NCBI RefSeq assembly: GCF_018320785.1
Contig: NC_054868.1
Location: 44,275,874 to 44,339,873 of the forward strand
Direction of reading: 5' to 3'
DNA: 64,000 nt
DNA from: Cheilinus undulatus
Taxonomy: Eukaryota; Chordata; Actinopteri; Labriformes; Labridae
The position numbers and the translations under genes were made by a program. Under the pieces are notes generated by a model. The model was not told the DNA's origin. It saw nothing but the letters and a program-made list of their open reading frames with translations, and did no database searches. Position 1 is the first letter of the stretch. Each line of letters opens with the position of its first letter. Of the stretch, positions 1 through 12,609 are shown in pieces.

Positions 1-334
1 GGTAGTAGGAAACCTTTATGTAAGCCTCAAAAAACATTTAACTTTCCCTCATTTATGATGGCATTAAGATAAAAAAAGGAAAATTCACAAATAAAAAATG
101 GTCTATTGCACACCGGTAAAGTTGCTACTATGTCAATCATTAGTGTTATGAAAATTATGAATCTTCTTTAAGAAAATTCACAGGACCTGAAGCAGTAGTC
201 AGCTAGTAGAATGGCACTGGTAGGGTCCAGTTCATCATGGATGTTCTTTAAAATGGTGAATGTCCAGTAAAGGGTTTTAAGGATTAAAAAGATAATCAAA
301 AAAGACTCATAGCTCTGACCCATATCTCACACAG
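1..334 (+). other. eif3b: eif3b intron (3' part)
   Basis: Intronic sequence ending in the acceptor CTCACACAG at 334. It is AT-rich and I see no exon or repeat in it. The 5' exons of eif3b, which encode the acidic N-terminus and the first half of the RRM, must lie to the left of the window. Confidence 0.7.
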
Positions 335-3300
335 GTACATCTTCTTGGAGTATGCCGCTCCCACTCAGGCCCTGGAGGCAGTTAAGAACGCAGATGGGTA
401 CAAACTTGACAAACAGCATACGTTCAGGGTCAATCTCTTCACTGATTTTGACAAGTAAGTGTGTTAAAGTGTTAAAAATGTGGAGGAACATATTTTGAGA
501 CAAGCAGACTAATTCTGTCTGCTCATTTTCCCAGATACATGAACATCAGCGATGAGTGGGTTACTCCAGAGAAGCAGCCGTTCAAAGACTTTGTAAGTGC
601 TGTTTGGTTGTTGATAACTCAGATTTTTACAAAGCATTTCTCATTATTTTTGACAAGTCCATGAAAATGAGCCTGTTGAATAACTTTCCAACCACAAACA
701 TCTTATCTTATCAGGGTAACATGCGCCACTGGATTGAGGATCCAGATTGTCGTGACCAGTACAGCGTGATCTATGAAGCTGGAGAGAGGACGGCCATTTT
801 TAATAATGATGCGAAGGACCCAATCATAGTTGAAGAGAGAGCGGTGAGATGACAGGATTGATATGAGTGGATTAAATGTAGTATTACAGTGAGGGTCGGC
901 CTGCAGACTAATGATGGTTTTGTTTCTGCAGCGCTGGACAGAGACGTACGTCCGATGGTCTCCTAAAGGCACCTACCTGGCCACCTTCCATCAACGAGGC
1001 ATTGCACTGTGGGGCGGTGAGAAGTTCAAGCAGATTCAGAGGTTCAGTCATCAGGGGGTTTCTCTCATCGACTTCTCACCGTGTGAGAGGTAATTCACCT
1101 TAGAGATTCAGCTTCTAGATCAGGGGTGTCCAAACTATGGCTCAGGGGCCAAATGCGGCCCAAGATCGAAATTTAATTGGTCCATAGTTAATTCTAAAAA
1201 TAAAATTAAATCTGGCCCACATTTGAACATGGAGCTTGTGTTTCACTGTATTGTACGTCAAAGTTCCAGCCATTAAATCAATCGTTTAGCGTTGTTACAG
1301 ACAGGCCATGGAGTCGAGCTCTGCCTCAATCAGCTGATCTAATGCAATCCCTCATCAGCTGACAGCCAGGTGATTTGCTCTCCTCCACCCCAGCTCCTCC
1401 TTTATTTTCATTCTGACTGAATCAATGTCATATAACTCACTTGTGGATATTAAAGTGGCCCTAACATCCTTACATATTTCTGTATGTGGCCCTCAGTGGA
1501 AAAAGTTTGGACAACCCTGGTCTGGACCATCATTTTTGGACCCCTGTCTGAAACCGTAGTACCACTCTTATATGATTATTTATTTTAATCCAATTTTGTA
1601 AATAAATACTGTTACAGATATTTCCAAGTTACATTCAAGTTGTAAATGAGACTGTAACCACCAATGTCAAATGCAGCTGTTTAATACCTGCACTTGCCAG
1701 CAGTGAACCTCTACTCCACTACTTGAAACTTGTACTATGTACACTTTATTCAATGTTTACAAATGTCACAATGTTTACACTCCACTCAAGGAAGCTTTTC
1801 ACAGTACAATATGATTCATTCTCTCTTTTTACTGTTGCGACTCTCTCTTTTACTGTTGTCATTGCTATTGTTATTGTATTTTATTGTATTTATTCTATTT
1901 TTATTCTGTTTTATTACCCTGATTCTATTTTATCCTAATTTTACTGCTGCTGGACTGTGAGTTCCAAACAAAATTTCATTGTACCAACAACAATGACAAT
2001 AAAGTCTTTCTGATCCTGATTCTGATGATTCAGAAACAAAGCCTGAAATATGTCAGTCTTTCAAGCTGATCCAAATAATAGTGTTCATTCACAATCTTCA
2101 GGCTTTAGTTGCTGTTTCTAAGCCCTAGTTTTCTCCTGTTTATTTCAGGTACGTGGTGACCTTCAGTCCTCTGATGGACACTAAAGAGGACCCTCAGGCC
2201 ATCATCATCTGGGACATCCTGACCGGACAGAAGAAGAGAGGTTTCCACTGTGAGAGCTCTGCACACTGGCCCATTTTCAAGTCAGTATAGTCCACTTTTT
2301 CGTCCTTGTTTTCTTCTCCCTTTTTCAAAATGTCCTGTGCTTCACAGCTTCTCTTCTGCAGTGACTGAACATTTACTAATTTGTTCTCAGATGGAGCCAT
2401 GATGGGAAGTTCTTTGCCAGGATGACCACAGACACTCTGAGCATCTACGAGACTCCAGTGAGTTGGTTTACAACAAACCACTTTATTATATTATTATTAT
2501 ATTACATTAACATATTATATTATATGTTGGTGGTGCAAGTTAGAGCTTAAGTCTTGTTTCTGCTTCTCTTAGTCCATGGGCCTGCTCGACAAGAAGAGTC
2601 TGAAGATAACTGGAATCAAGTAAGTGTCCTTGATGGATAGTGTTAACTGATTTGAATTTAAAACATCTGTCCACAGAGATATTTACCGTTAACCATTTTT
2701 TGTTTCTGCAGGGACTTTTCCTGGTCTCCTGGAGACAACATCATAGCATTCTGGGTACCCGAGGATAAAGACATCCCAGCCAGAGTGACTCTGATGCAGA
2801 TGCCTTCCCGTCAGGAGATCCGTGTCCGTAACCTCTTCAACGTTGTAGACTGCAAACTGCACTGGCAGAGAAACGGAGATTACCTGTGTGTCAAGGTGGA
2901 CAGGACTCCTAAAGGAACGCAGGTACACAAATGGAGAGAAAGAAGGGAGACTGTCGAAATCTCAGATTAAAAAAAACAAAGGTTGAAGTTATTTTTAATT
3001 GTTTGCAGGGTGTGGTCACCAACTTTGAAATCTTCCGCATGAGAGAGAAGCAGGTTCCTGTTGATGTGGTGGAGATGAAGGGTAAGAATATTAAATTACA
3101 CACAAAGGCTCAGTGCCATTTCGAACTTTTATTTTGACCTTATCCTCGTTTCCAAGTGCCTCTGAGGAACAGAGTTACAAGGGATGGTGTGAAATCTTCC
3201 CCTCAAAATGGGTGGGTCATGTAAAGTTGCTTTATGGGTCTGAATAGTTTCCAATTCCTAAAATAAAGTTGGTTGACTGCAATCCCCCAGCACACATCCA

Positions 3301-6300
3301 CCCTTACTTCACACTTACTTCATATATAAGGGCAGAGGCAGGTTTATTCCTGCTTTCCTCTTTAGTATCTAAATCAGTTTTAAATAGCTCTGTGTGCTTA
3401 ATATGTTTCTTTTATTCAAAGAATATCTCCAAGAAAATTTAAAGGAATCCTCTCCTGGCATTAGCAGCGTCATTAGACTTAGAAACTTGACGCTTGAAAA
3501 GACAAGTCCGATCAGTTTCTCTCTACAAAGCTGGAGTGAAGTCCCATCCCTTCTCCATTTTTGATTGGACAGTGAGGGAGAAGCATCATTGACAAGTGCG
3601 GTGCTGTTTCAAAAGTGGAATTGTTTTCAACTGAGATCATGGTGACAAAAACAGCTGGAGCCAACAATGTTTTCAGCACTAAAAATGTCCTACTGCATCA
3701 GCTTTGTATTGAACTTTAAATGCTGCTGGCACTGTGAATTTAGACCGTAAGTAAACACAGAGCCTCATTCATCTTCATTAGACTTTCAAAAAAACTACAT
3801 GACAACAGGCAGCTATGCAACACTTAGAAAAAGGGAAACACTAACATGTAAAGAGTAGTGATGACAACTGAATGAGGTGATGGAAGAAAAAAACTAACCT
3901 TACAAATGCTGTATCCCAACTGTCTGTTAGCTTCACGCTAATACACAATTAAAATGGCCATTAATGACCTAGCAGCATTTTTTAATTATATTTTGACTTG
4001 CTCTGCTTTGTTTGTAAATTCGTCTATGTCAGTGACAGCGTGCTTTTTTCCTTTTGACAAACAACTTTCAGATGCACCACAGTCACGATCTGGCAGAATA
4101 GTTTTTTCCTGGTTTAAGTAAAGTTAAATAAATAAAATAAAGGGCCTTGCACCCCTAGCACTCCGCCCTGTGTCTCCTTTCCAACAAGAGTCTGGACATC
4201 CTAACCCTAGATTTGTTTCTGAATGTAAACAAGAAATCAATGATCTAATGAGTGTTTTTCTGTGTTTCCAGAAAGCATCATAGCATTTGCGTGGGAGCCC
4301 AATGGCAGCAAGTTTGCTGTTCTCCATGGAGAGGCTCCTAGAATCAGCGTCTCCTTCTATCATGTCAAAAACAACGGCAAGATTGAGCTCATAAGTGAGT
4401 GGATTACACACAGATGTCCTGTCATAGTCAAAGACACTCCTCAAACCTCCACTGTTTGACACTTGTTCCTTTTTCCTGCAGAAATGTTTGACAAGCAGCA
4501 GGCCAACAGCATCTTCTGGAGCCCACAGGGACAGTTTTTGGTGCTGGCTGGACTCAGAAGGTCAGTTTAAGTTGTTTTGTTTTTATTTTAGTGATGGACG
4601 CACAAAGCCCCTGATGACAAACTAAATAACTTTTCTGACACCTCGTATGAGAGCTAAGCTCCTGATTCCAACTCTGTTCTGAGGCTCACGGTATTCGTTC
4701 TTTGTACTTGTGTATTTGTGTCCTTGTGTCTAACTTAACTTGTTTCTGTGTGCAGCATGAACGGAGCTCTCGCCTTCGTGGACACATCAGACTGCACCAT
4801 GATGAACATAGCAGAGCACTACATGGCCTCTGACGTGGAGTGGGACCCGACTGGTCGTTACGTCGTCACTTCAGTATCCTGGTGGAGCCACAAGGTCCGT
4901 GCCGTTTCATAACCACACAATAGATTTTTGTCCCCCTGAAATCAAAATCAGTGGGGTGAACACTGATACTATTTCCATCTGCTTCTTCATGTTTGTCTGT
5001 AGGTGGACAATGCATACTGGCTGTGGACGTTCCAGGGCCGTCTGCTTCAAAAGAACAACAAGGACCGCTTCTGTCAGCTGCTCTGGAGACCCAGACCTCC
5101 TACCCTGCTCAGCTCAGACCAGATCAAGGTATTCATTTATTTCTGTATAATCTATAACCTCCTTTCCATTGGATGATATAACTCGGCTTGATGCAGCTCT
5201 CTTTAGATATAAAGTGCTTTTCATGGCTTTGCTCTTTTGCAGATATAAACACTTTAAAGAGGGCTTTAATTTAAGCTTACTGCCAGAGCGCCCCAACATA
5301 ATACCACAGTGGGAATGTCCTCAATGCGTCAAATGAGTCAAATGAATTTCAAAAACTTTTTGGTGTCAATCATAGCTTAAATAAATTTATGGGGGTTTGT
5401 ACAGCATTAGAATGTTCCCTTTTGCATCACTAACAGCCTAACACTGTGTTAGGTAGTAACTATTACCTAGACTTATCCCTGTGACATTAAACTACAACAA
5501 ACAATACAGCAATAAACGGTAGCAGGTACTATCAACAGTTATTTCAACAAATAAACAACAGACTTCAGTTCTCAACTGTTGCTGTCTGTGTTTTTACAGC
5601 CCTCTTTTTAAGTGTCTTGAGATAACTTTATACATAAAGATTGATTGATTGTGTCTTAATTTGAAATATCTGTCTGTCTTGCAGATGATCAAGAAGGATC
5701 TGAAGAAATACTCAAAGATCTTTGAGCAGAAGGATCGTCTGAGCCAGTCCAAGGCTTCTAAGGTTTGACTTTTTTTTTTTTTTTAAATCTTGTGCAGACT
5801 GTTTTCATCTCACCTCCTTAACTTTTTACTTCTTGTCTATTATGACACTTTTTTTTATTATTATTACTTTAAAATCTAGATTATAAGTAGCACTGGTGCA
5901 TGGATACAGCAAGATTCTGGGATTCTCAGAGAAAAAAGTTTAAACTGTGTCATGACTTCCATCACATTCAGCTAAGAATCCAAAACAGTAACTCCAATGT
6001 TGAACATCTTTTCTCCATTATTTAATCAATTTTTCAATCATTTCTGCTGCTAGCAGCTAATGCTATCCGCCATATTTTTTTTTGGTTGTGCCAAACAATG
6101 GCAGGCTGTTTCATCGTCCAATGTGGTTTGCTAACTGTGCAAGTCTTTACTCTCAGAGACATTCAGATGGCCTGAATAGTACAATAATATTTTGAGGACT
6201 TTTTGTTACAGAGTGATTACGTTTTTCACTTTTTGAAAACTTTTTAAGACAAAATGTCAGAGCGAGACAAAATGGTATAAAAATAGCTTAGGGCTCAGAG

Positions 6301-7016
6301 AGTTCAGGGACAGGAGAGTTTATAGTCGGAAATGGGGGAGTGAGAGGGTTTGGAAATAATGTGGAAAAGGAGCCTCAGCTCAGCTTTGAACCTGAGCCGT
6401 CTACTTGAAGGCCACAGAATAAACCGTACAGCGTCTTGGGGCCCAATCATAGCACATTTTGAGCTGTAAAGCTGCCACTTGCAATCAAAATGGTGGCGGC
6501 GCACTTGCCTTAATGATGCTCCATGCATCAGTCTTTTTGCACTTGGTAATCTGGTCGTACCATTATGTAAGGTTCAGACAGCATTAAGATAAAGTAAAAG
6601 TGCGTCTGTCTCACCAGATTTTATGATATGTAAAGTCTGGCTGTCCATGATGAAAATTTAACAATCTCCACCGTTGTTCTCTGATATGACACTAAAAGTT
6701 TTCTGTGTTTGAGTAGGAGCTGGTGGACAAGCGCAGGTCCATGATGGAGGAATACCGTCGCTACAGGGAGGCGGCGCTGCAGACCTATCATGAACAGAAG
6801 AGCCTCCGCCTCGAGCTCAGAGGAGGTAGGACCTCCCTCTAGTGTAGTATTTGTAATCCTCTCTCCATTGCTGTCTTTAATTAAAAGATCGCTGACGCTC
6901 CTCTCTGTCATCTAGGAGTAGACTCTGATGAGCTGGACAGCAACGTGGACGACTGGGAGGAGGAGACCATTGAGTTTTTTATCAACGAAGAAATCATTCC
7001 CCTTGGAGATCTGTAG
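335..7016 (+). CDS. eif3b: Eukaryotic translation initiation factor 3 subunit B (5'-partial, 16 coding exons seen)
   Basis: Scaffold subunit of eIF3, which binds the 40S ribosome and helps load initiator tRNA and mRNA in the cytosol. Exons: 335-454, 535-592, 715-843, 932-1089, 2149-2280, 2391-2457, 2573-2619, 2712-2922, 3009-3081, 4272-4394, 4482-4560, 4756-4894, 5003-5128, 5685-5762, 6717-6825, 6916-7016 (TAG 7014-7016). Joined, they keep one frame and give about 582 residues, against roughly 814 for the whole human protein. The product opens inside the RRM ([19 protein letters not shown]). It then runs through the beta-propeller ([69 protein letters not shown]) to a helical, basic C-terminal arm and the acidic tail [18 protein letters not shown]. 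That tail is the eIF3B signature and contacts other eIF3 subunits. All junctions are GT-AG and no frameshift or early stop is seen. The start codon and promoter are outside the window. Identity is essentially certain; exon edges were placed by eye. Confidence 0.96.
1121..1519. mobile_element. Non-autonomous hAT-like element in an eif3b intron
   Basis: A 399-bp block opens with CAGGGGTGTCCAAACT and closes with AGTTTGGACAACCCTG, an imperfect terminal inverted repeat of about 16 bp typical of hAT elements. The inner ends carry the matching GGGGCCAAATGCGGCCC and TGTGGCCCTCAGTG motifs. The 8-bp flanks (TTCTAGAT and GTCTGGAC) agree at 5 of 8 positions, so any target duplication has decayed. There is no open reading frame, so it depended on transposase made elsewhere. 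Related ends occur near 19.7, 21.07 and 55.27 kb. Confidence 0.75.
1927..2033 (+). repeat. LINE-like 3' tail in an eif3b intron
   Basis: The stretch ends with ACAATGACAATAAAGTC followed by short CTGATT-type repeats (TCTGATCCTGATTCTGATGA). An AATAAAG just before a simple repeat is the usual 3' end of many fish non-LTR retrotransposons. No coding part remains. Confidence 0.45.
3082..4271 (+). other. eif3b: eif3b intron, about 1.2 kb
   Basis: Intron from GGTAAG after exon 3009-3081 to the acceptor TGTTTCCAG before 4272. It is AT-rich and neither strand shows convincing coding sequence. I recognise no repeat family in it. Confidence 0.6.
5590..5655 (+). repeat. LINE 3' tail with GATT simple repeat
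   Basis: The segment reads TTGAGATAACTTTATACATAAAGATTGATTGATTG. In fish non-LTR elements (L2-like) the 3' end typically carries TTGAGATAA, an ATAAA and then tandem GATT. It sits in the eif3b intron before the exon at 5685. Confidence 0.5.
5763..6716 (+). other. eif3b: eif3b intron, about 950 bp
   Basis: The intron begins GTTTGAC followed by a T-run and ends at the acceptor GAGTAG, which has a poor pyrimidine tract. Open frames on either strand are short and have no family resemblance, so I treat them as chance. Confidence 0.6.
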
Positions 7017-8252
7017 TCCCCTACGCAGGTAACAATGAGGCACAGACAAGCCTGAGGTTGACCTTGACTATCCTAGACTATCCTTACTAGATTACAGAAA
7101 TGGGAAGCTTATTCTTTTAAGATTGGTGCTACAGTGAGTATTAGAGTCTGACAGGCTAGGTAGAAAGCTTCAAATTGAGGCATAGTGATTGAAATTTTAG
7201 TGATAAAGGAAAAACAACACTTTGTGTTGAGACTAAGGATGTTGGAATACCAGTATGCAAAACACACATTATAGATCTTTTCACTTGAGAACAAAACTTC
7301 TGAAACTTCTGTGGTTGTGTTAACAGCCAAGTTTCTCACCCTGACGTTATCACCTTAAGTGGGTTGGTGTGACAACATTTATATCCTGCAGATGACAGAA
7401 TAGCAAAGAACCAGTTCTATGTATTTCTCCAGTCTGTTAATGATGGGAATAGGTGGATGTGCACTTAGCACTGATGTAGAGGCACATAATCCTATTATAG
7501 CATCATGTATTGGATTTTGTTTTTTGCTTAGTCCACCACTTTGCATTGTTCGCTTCACATCATTTCTTACCTCCTGAGACCCCTCCTGTCTTAACAGGGA
7601 TAGTCTGACGCTGTCAATGACCAACACAGTATGATTTTAGGGGAAGTCTGCCTGAAATCTGGCAGGGATTTTCACAAATAAAACAACTTAATACCAACTG
7701 GGACCCAGCTAAAGCCTGGCACACACTACAAGATGATAGTGCAGATTTTCAGCCTGATTCCCCATCTTCTGACTAAAGTCTGCAAAGTCCTGATTATCTG
7801 ATGGTTCTAAAGACTACCTTGCAAGATTTTTCAGTGGGGGTTAAGGGTGATTTTATTACATGTTTGTAATAGTGTCCATCTGCCCCATATTTTGGGGTTG
7901 GATGTATTTTTATATGTGCTTTTCTGAAGCATGCATTAAGTTTAACAAAGCAGTGTTGCTCTGCAGTAGTGTTCCCCTTAGATAACACCATGTCAGTGAC
8001 GTCAGTGTTTTAATTGAATATTGATTCAGTGGAAGCTGGATGCAACTGTTGCGTACCAATTAATTCGTCTCCCATGCAGCTGCTAAATTTCATGAATGGA
8101 GTCATTCTTCTGTGAGCTCAAATCTTTATGCCACACAGGAGGGAAATTAGTCACATTCCTGCATCTTGATGATATCGTGAATCAAGCCTTTGAGATTGAC
8201 AACCTCTGCGTGTGCATTATTTGCCGTCTAGACACTGACCTGAATTTGACAC

Positions 8253-8294
8253 ACTCTCTCTCTCTCTCTCCCCTCTCTCTCTCCCTCTCTCTCA
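8253..8294 (+). repeat. CT microsatellite serving as polypyrimidine tract
   Basis: A nearly pure CT dinucleotide run with a few extra Cs ends directly at the CACAG acceptor of the proposed eif3b 3'UTR intron. Confidence 0.85.
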
Positions 8295-8824
8295 CAGTCC
8301 ATCCGTTTTTGTGTGGAACGAGGAGAGAAGAACTGCGTCATTGATTGGAGAAGGACGACCACGCTGTGAATCTTGGGGTTCAAAATCCAGAGCCTCAAAA
8401 TTTAACTTTAGTGACATCATCAAAGCACGCCTTACTGATCAGCAGCCACGCCGAGGAGCGAGAGAGAACATATTTTAGATATCCTCTCTTTGTTTCCTCG
8501 CTGTCTTTGGGCCCCATTTAATCATTTCTCTGTGGAACATTTAGAAATACTGCCTTCTTTTTCTATTCATCATTTGAGATAATTGCTCTCTAACCTCTTA
8601 TTGGACCGTCTTACTCGGGGGTTTGTTGTTGAACTAGCCTCACCATGCTAGTGTGTCATCAAAGGGCAGCACACAGTGCCATACCAGAAGGGGTTGGAGG
8701 TGTTGTGCTCAAACAAGTAGCCTTGTTAATAAATGTGCTGATGTGGCACTATAGTGGCCTGTATCCTCCTCCTTTCAGACTCGGCTTTCACACAGGGAGG
8801 GGGCGTGCAGCGGGATTAACTTTA

Positions 8825-8830
8825 AATAAA
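8825..8830 (+). promoter_or_regulatory. Polyadenylation signal, probably eif3b
   Basis: A canonical AATAAA about 530 bases into the proposed last exon, followed by a T-rich stretch near 8873-8880. It is the first well-placed signal downstream of the eif3b stop in the spliced model. Confidence 0.45.
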
Positions 8831-8850
8831 CATTCAAACACAATACTACC

Positions 8851-11439
8851 TTCATGTGTACTAATGTCTGGTTCTTTTTAAGAAGGGGAGTCATTTGTTT
8901 CTCTGGTTCTGAATCTGATTTTGTCACAATAGTGGACTTTAAAAGACTGGGTTGAATTCAGTATCATTCTAGTAAAATCAATTGACTGTTTTTTATATTT
9001 CATTGTGTAGGTTAAAAAAATGCATGAATGCTAGGGCTGCCTGATGTAACACAAATAAACTAAAACCCCAAATTCATGAATTAAGAATTTTTTAACACAT
9101 GCCTCATTGTCCCTCTAAGACACTTAATGTCTCATTCTACTGAAAAAACATCTGGATAGCTCAGTGTACGAGTCAAAAGTCATCTGCACCTTGAGATAGG
9201 GTATCAAACATTTACTTTTCTTATTGTTCTCTTATTTCCTTTTCAGTCCATAAGAAGTTACTTTTTAGTGGTTAAGTTCATATCATAAACTTCAGTCCAT
9301 ATTGCCTTTTAAAATATAAACAGGTCTCCATCCAAACAGGAAACACAAACACTGCCAGACACGTGTCCAAACCAGTGCCCCAATCATTTTCTATGAACAA
9401 ACACACCGGTAGTGCCCTAGACCCAACGCTTAATGCCACTTCTGTATTCCCAAGAGCTGATTTTTACATCTCGACTGTCGAGTACTAGCTCTGTTTCAGA
9501 GCACAGAGGCAGAAAATAAGCACCATTTTACAATCGAGGTCAAAGTTGGAGGCCTTAGCAGCTGGTGAAATGACACTGCTCTTGTCTTTTTTCTTTTAAG
9601 TTTATTTTTGCATATTTTTTTTCCCACTTACCTGGGGAAGTGGGGTGCTGAGTGGGCTCTCTCACATGGTGGGGAGTTTGACCAGTAACGGATGCTGCTG
9701 GTGTGTGCTAAGGCTGGCACTCGAACCATGTCATATGATGCAACGCTGCAGAACCGGTGTTTTGGGCTTTAGTTGTAAGATGGTAGAAAAATCTAACATG
9801 AAATGAAAGAAGTTTTAAATGCAAAATGGTGGGATTAATTGCAATTGACTGAATGGTCTGAGATGAATTGTGATTAAGAATTTAATTGTTTGACAACCCT
9901 TATAAATACATTTCTTGTTGTTTCAACATATATAAACTAATTTTTATTGTTTTATTTCCATCCATTGAAAATAAGTCAAAAAATAAACCAGAAAGTTAAA
10001 AAAAATTACATGCATTAACAAGATGATGAGTACCTGTTTTAGTTTTACACATATTCACTTATCTTTGATGGCATATGGATAAATACGAAGAATGTGAAAT
10101 CTTATAAAGTTTGTTGCTATCACCTGATTTAAGATGGCTGCTTTTCTGGATTAGATAAATATCTCTCATATCTCAAAATCCCCACAGAAGCTCTGGTTCA
10201 GACCACTTTGGGAAGTACATGAACCATGCCTGTTGACTTTGATCCAATCTTGTTTTGGTTTGGGTTTGAGAAATTGGGAGAAATTGGGTTCATTAAGCAA
10301 CACTGGTGGTGCTATTTGGAGGTTGTGCTCTTTGTGCAGACACCTGAGGACCTTTAGCAGATAAATGATGGCCTTTTTATTCAGAAACAGCAGATTTTTA
10401 AAAATAAAAACTATTTGAGTATTTCTGATTTTGTTCAGGCGCAGAGTCTTCTTCCTCCATGATTAAAATAAACCCTAACCCTGTAGAGTTGACCATCTGT
10501 TCTAAAAGTTATGTTACTCAGTGTTTAAACAGAACTGTGGTAGTATAATGTTTTAACTGCTTTTCCTAACAGGACCTTTAAAAGTTGAGCATCATCTTTA
10601 TAAAGTTACTCAGGGGAATGTTTAAGGGTAGAGGGAAATAGTTGCTGTATTTATAGTAAAACTGTCTTTTTTGAACAATTGTTGCTACTGTCTCCTAGAA
10701 AAACAAAATGAGGATCAGAACACATGAGAATGAACAACCGCAGTTTCTCCACATTCCCTCCAGCAGCAGAGCTTTGGATCCACTTTGTGTGGTCTGCTGT
10801 TTGGGAGTCGTGAGAGAAGCATATCAACTTTTTCCATCAGAAGTCTCTCCATGTCCAAGAGTTTGCTAAGGATGATTTTATCTCCCAAGCGTCACCTGGC
10901 TGGGTAAGTTTGACATTTTCGTTGTTTTGAAGCAGATCACATCTCATGAGCACATCGTTACATCCACAGAGGCTGCAGTCAGGTCCCAGCTGTGTTTCAG
11001 CTTCAGACACAGATCTCTGCTGGTTCAAACAGTAGGAAAAATGATGGCAGATCTCCTTAGATTGATTTGATGTCTAAAACAGTCAAGGCCACTCTCTGTT
11101 TTGCACATACTGTGTATTTTTGTGGTCAGTGATATTTCATGCTGGGAAAATCACAGGGTTGTCTCTACTTTTCCAGGTAGCTGGTCCATCATTAAGGTTA
11201 AAGTCCTCTTTCTGTTTCCTGAATACATTCATCAAGCAAGCCGCGCTGTAATTTAATATGCTTATATAAAGTGACTGAAATATAGTTTCTCTTCTGTTGA
11301 ATAAATCGACTGTCAAGAAGTTTGAAGCAGGTTTGCTCGACCATAGCAGGGTTTCTATGCATCCTGGAAAAGCTAGAAAACAGCTGCCACATTTTCAAGC
11401 CTTGGAAATGGAAGAAAAGTCAAATATCCTAGAAATGGC
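8851..11439. other. Intergenic, AT-rich, decayed repeats
   Basis: No gene is recognised on either strand. A block from about 9034 (TAGGGCTGCCTGATG) to 9898 (AATTGTTTGACAACCCT) has the look of a worn-out DNA transposon. Inside it, 9594-9770 resembles a SINE on the minus strand. The remainder to 11.4 kb shows only short chance frames. Confidence 0.5.
9594..9770 (-). repeat. Degenerate tRNA-derived SINE (minus strand)
   Basis: On the minus strand a box-B-like GGTTCGAGTGCC is followed by a CA-rich body with CCCCACTTCCCCAGGTAAG and an A/T-rich tail (AAATAAACTTAAAAG). This is the order expected of a tRNA-derived SINE. Box A is not clear. Confidence 0.4.
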
Positions 11440-11570
11440 TTTTTAAAGATAGATTTTTGGGCCATTTTGTGCCTTTATTTATAGAGGAGGAAAGTGGATG
11501 GAGTTGGAAACAGGGATGAGAGAGTGGGAGAGAGCCACAGGCCAGACTCATGTGCATGAGGCATACCTTA
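11440..11570 (-). repeat. SINE copy (minus strand), same tail family as the 20.76 kb copy
   Basis: Read on the minus strand it contains CTGTTTCCAACTCCATCCAC, a short CT-rich part, and AAATAAAGGCACAAAATGGC. These are the tail motifs of the SINE at 20760-20950. The tRNA-like head is mostly missing. Confidence 0.55.
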
Positions 11571-11829
11571 ACTAGGCCATCTGAACCCCCTGGAAAAGTT
11601 TAAAACATTCTCTTGATTCAGTATCAGGTTATGAACTAAAAATGAAGATAATGTGGGATTTTATTTCTATAGACATTCATGGATAAAGCCCAAACTGCTC
11701 CAACAATAACTAAATCATACACAGAGGCATAAATGCCCAATCCACTGACATCTCTCTCCTCAGCAGTGTTTTCCAGTTCCTCCTGGGGATTCTGAGGTGC
11801 TTCAAGTACAGATAGGATGTATAATACTT

Positions 11830-12520
11830 CCAGCAAGTTCTGGGTCTTAAGGTCTCCTCCTAGTTAGACGTACCTGGGAAACTTACACAGTGAGGTGACT
11901 AGGAGGCGTCCTGATCAAATGCCTGAACCACCTTAGCTGACTCTTTTCAATGTGAGGGAGCAGCAGCTCTGCTCCAAACTCTCCCTGGATGTCCAAGATC
12001 CTCACCCTAGCTCTTAAGGCTGAGCTTAACCACCCTCCAGACGAAGCTCATTTCAACTTGCTTGAGTCCACAATCTCCTTCTTTCTGGAACTATCCGAAA
12101 TTCCTAAACACAGATGAGGGCTAGAATGAAAACTGACCGCTAAATTAAAGCTGCAGGTGCTGTCCCACAAGTACAACACCAGCAATACTGCTGAAGCTGC
12201 ACCAACCCACCTGTCAATCTCATAGCCCGTTCTACCCTCACCAGTGGATACTAGTGACAACATACTTGAACTCCTTCACTTGGGGCTAAGACTTGCTCCC
12301 CATCCATAGATTGCAATCCACTGTTTTCCAGTAGAGAACCATGACCTCTGACTTGGAGGTGCAGACTCTCATCTCAGCCACTTCACAGTCAGCTGCAAAC
12401 CTTCCCAGTGTTTGCTGGAGGCCACCAGGTGAAGAGGCCAACAGAACCGTATCATCTGAAGAGTGCAAAGCAGAGATGCAGTTCTGAGTTTGCCAGTGGT
12501 AGCATAATTCAACTAATGCT
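11830..12520 (-). mobile_element. Non-LTR retrotransposon reverse transcriptase remnant
   Basis: The minus strand, read through several frames, gives pieces of a fish LINE polymerase. One piece (12.48-12.33 kb) is SSDDTVLLASSPGGLQQTLG, then RFAADCEVAEMRVCTSKSEV. This is the RT palm region around the catalytic Asp-Asp, here SSDD where FADD is usual. A second piece (12.25-12.18 kb) resembles the EIDRRIGAASAV block that follows RT. A third (near 12.0-11.88 kb) resembles the linker after it (SQLRWFGHLI). The copy has frameshifts and stops and has lost its start, so it is dead. A Rex1- or RTE-type family is likely, but I cannot assign it firmly. Confidence 0.75.
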
Positions 12521-12609
12521 TTACATCTGCCGGTGTATTTGAATTTTTTTATGATCATCATTAACTCTTACATAAGCGTGTTAGAGTTCAGGGCTGTAGG
12601 AACAGACTG

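Larger units (their letters stand above)
7017..8850 (+). other. eif3b: eif3b 3'UTR containing an intron (7029-8297)
   Basis: After the TAG at 7014-7016 only 12 bases remain before a good donor (GCAG then GTAACA at 7029). The best acceptor is at 8297, after a long CT tract (CTCTCTCACAG). The final exon would run from 8298 to about 8850, just past AATAAA at 8825-8830. The stop-to-junction distance is far below the ~50 nt usually needed to trigger nonsense-mediated decay, so the arrangement is tolerable. The splice is inferred from sequence only. Confidence 0.55.
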
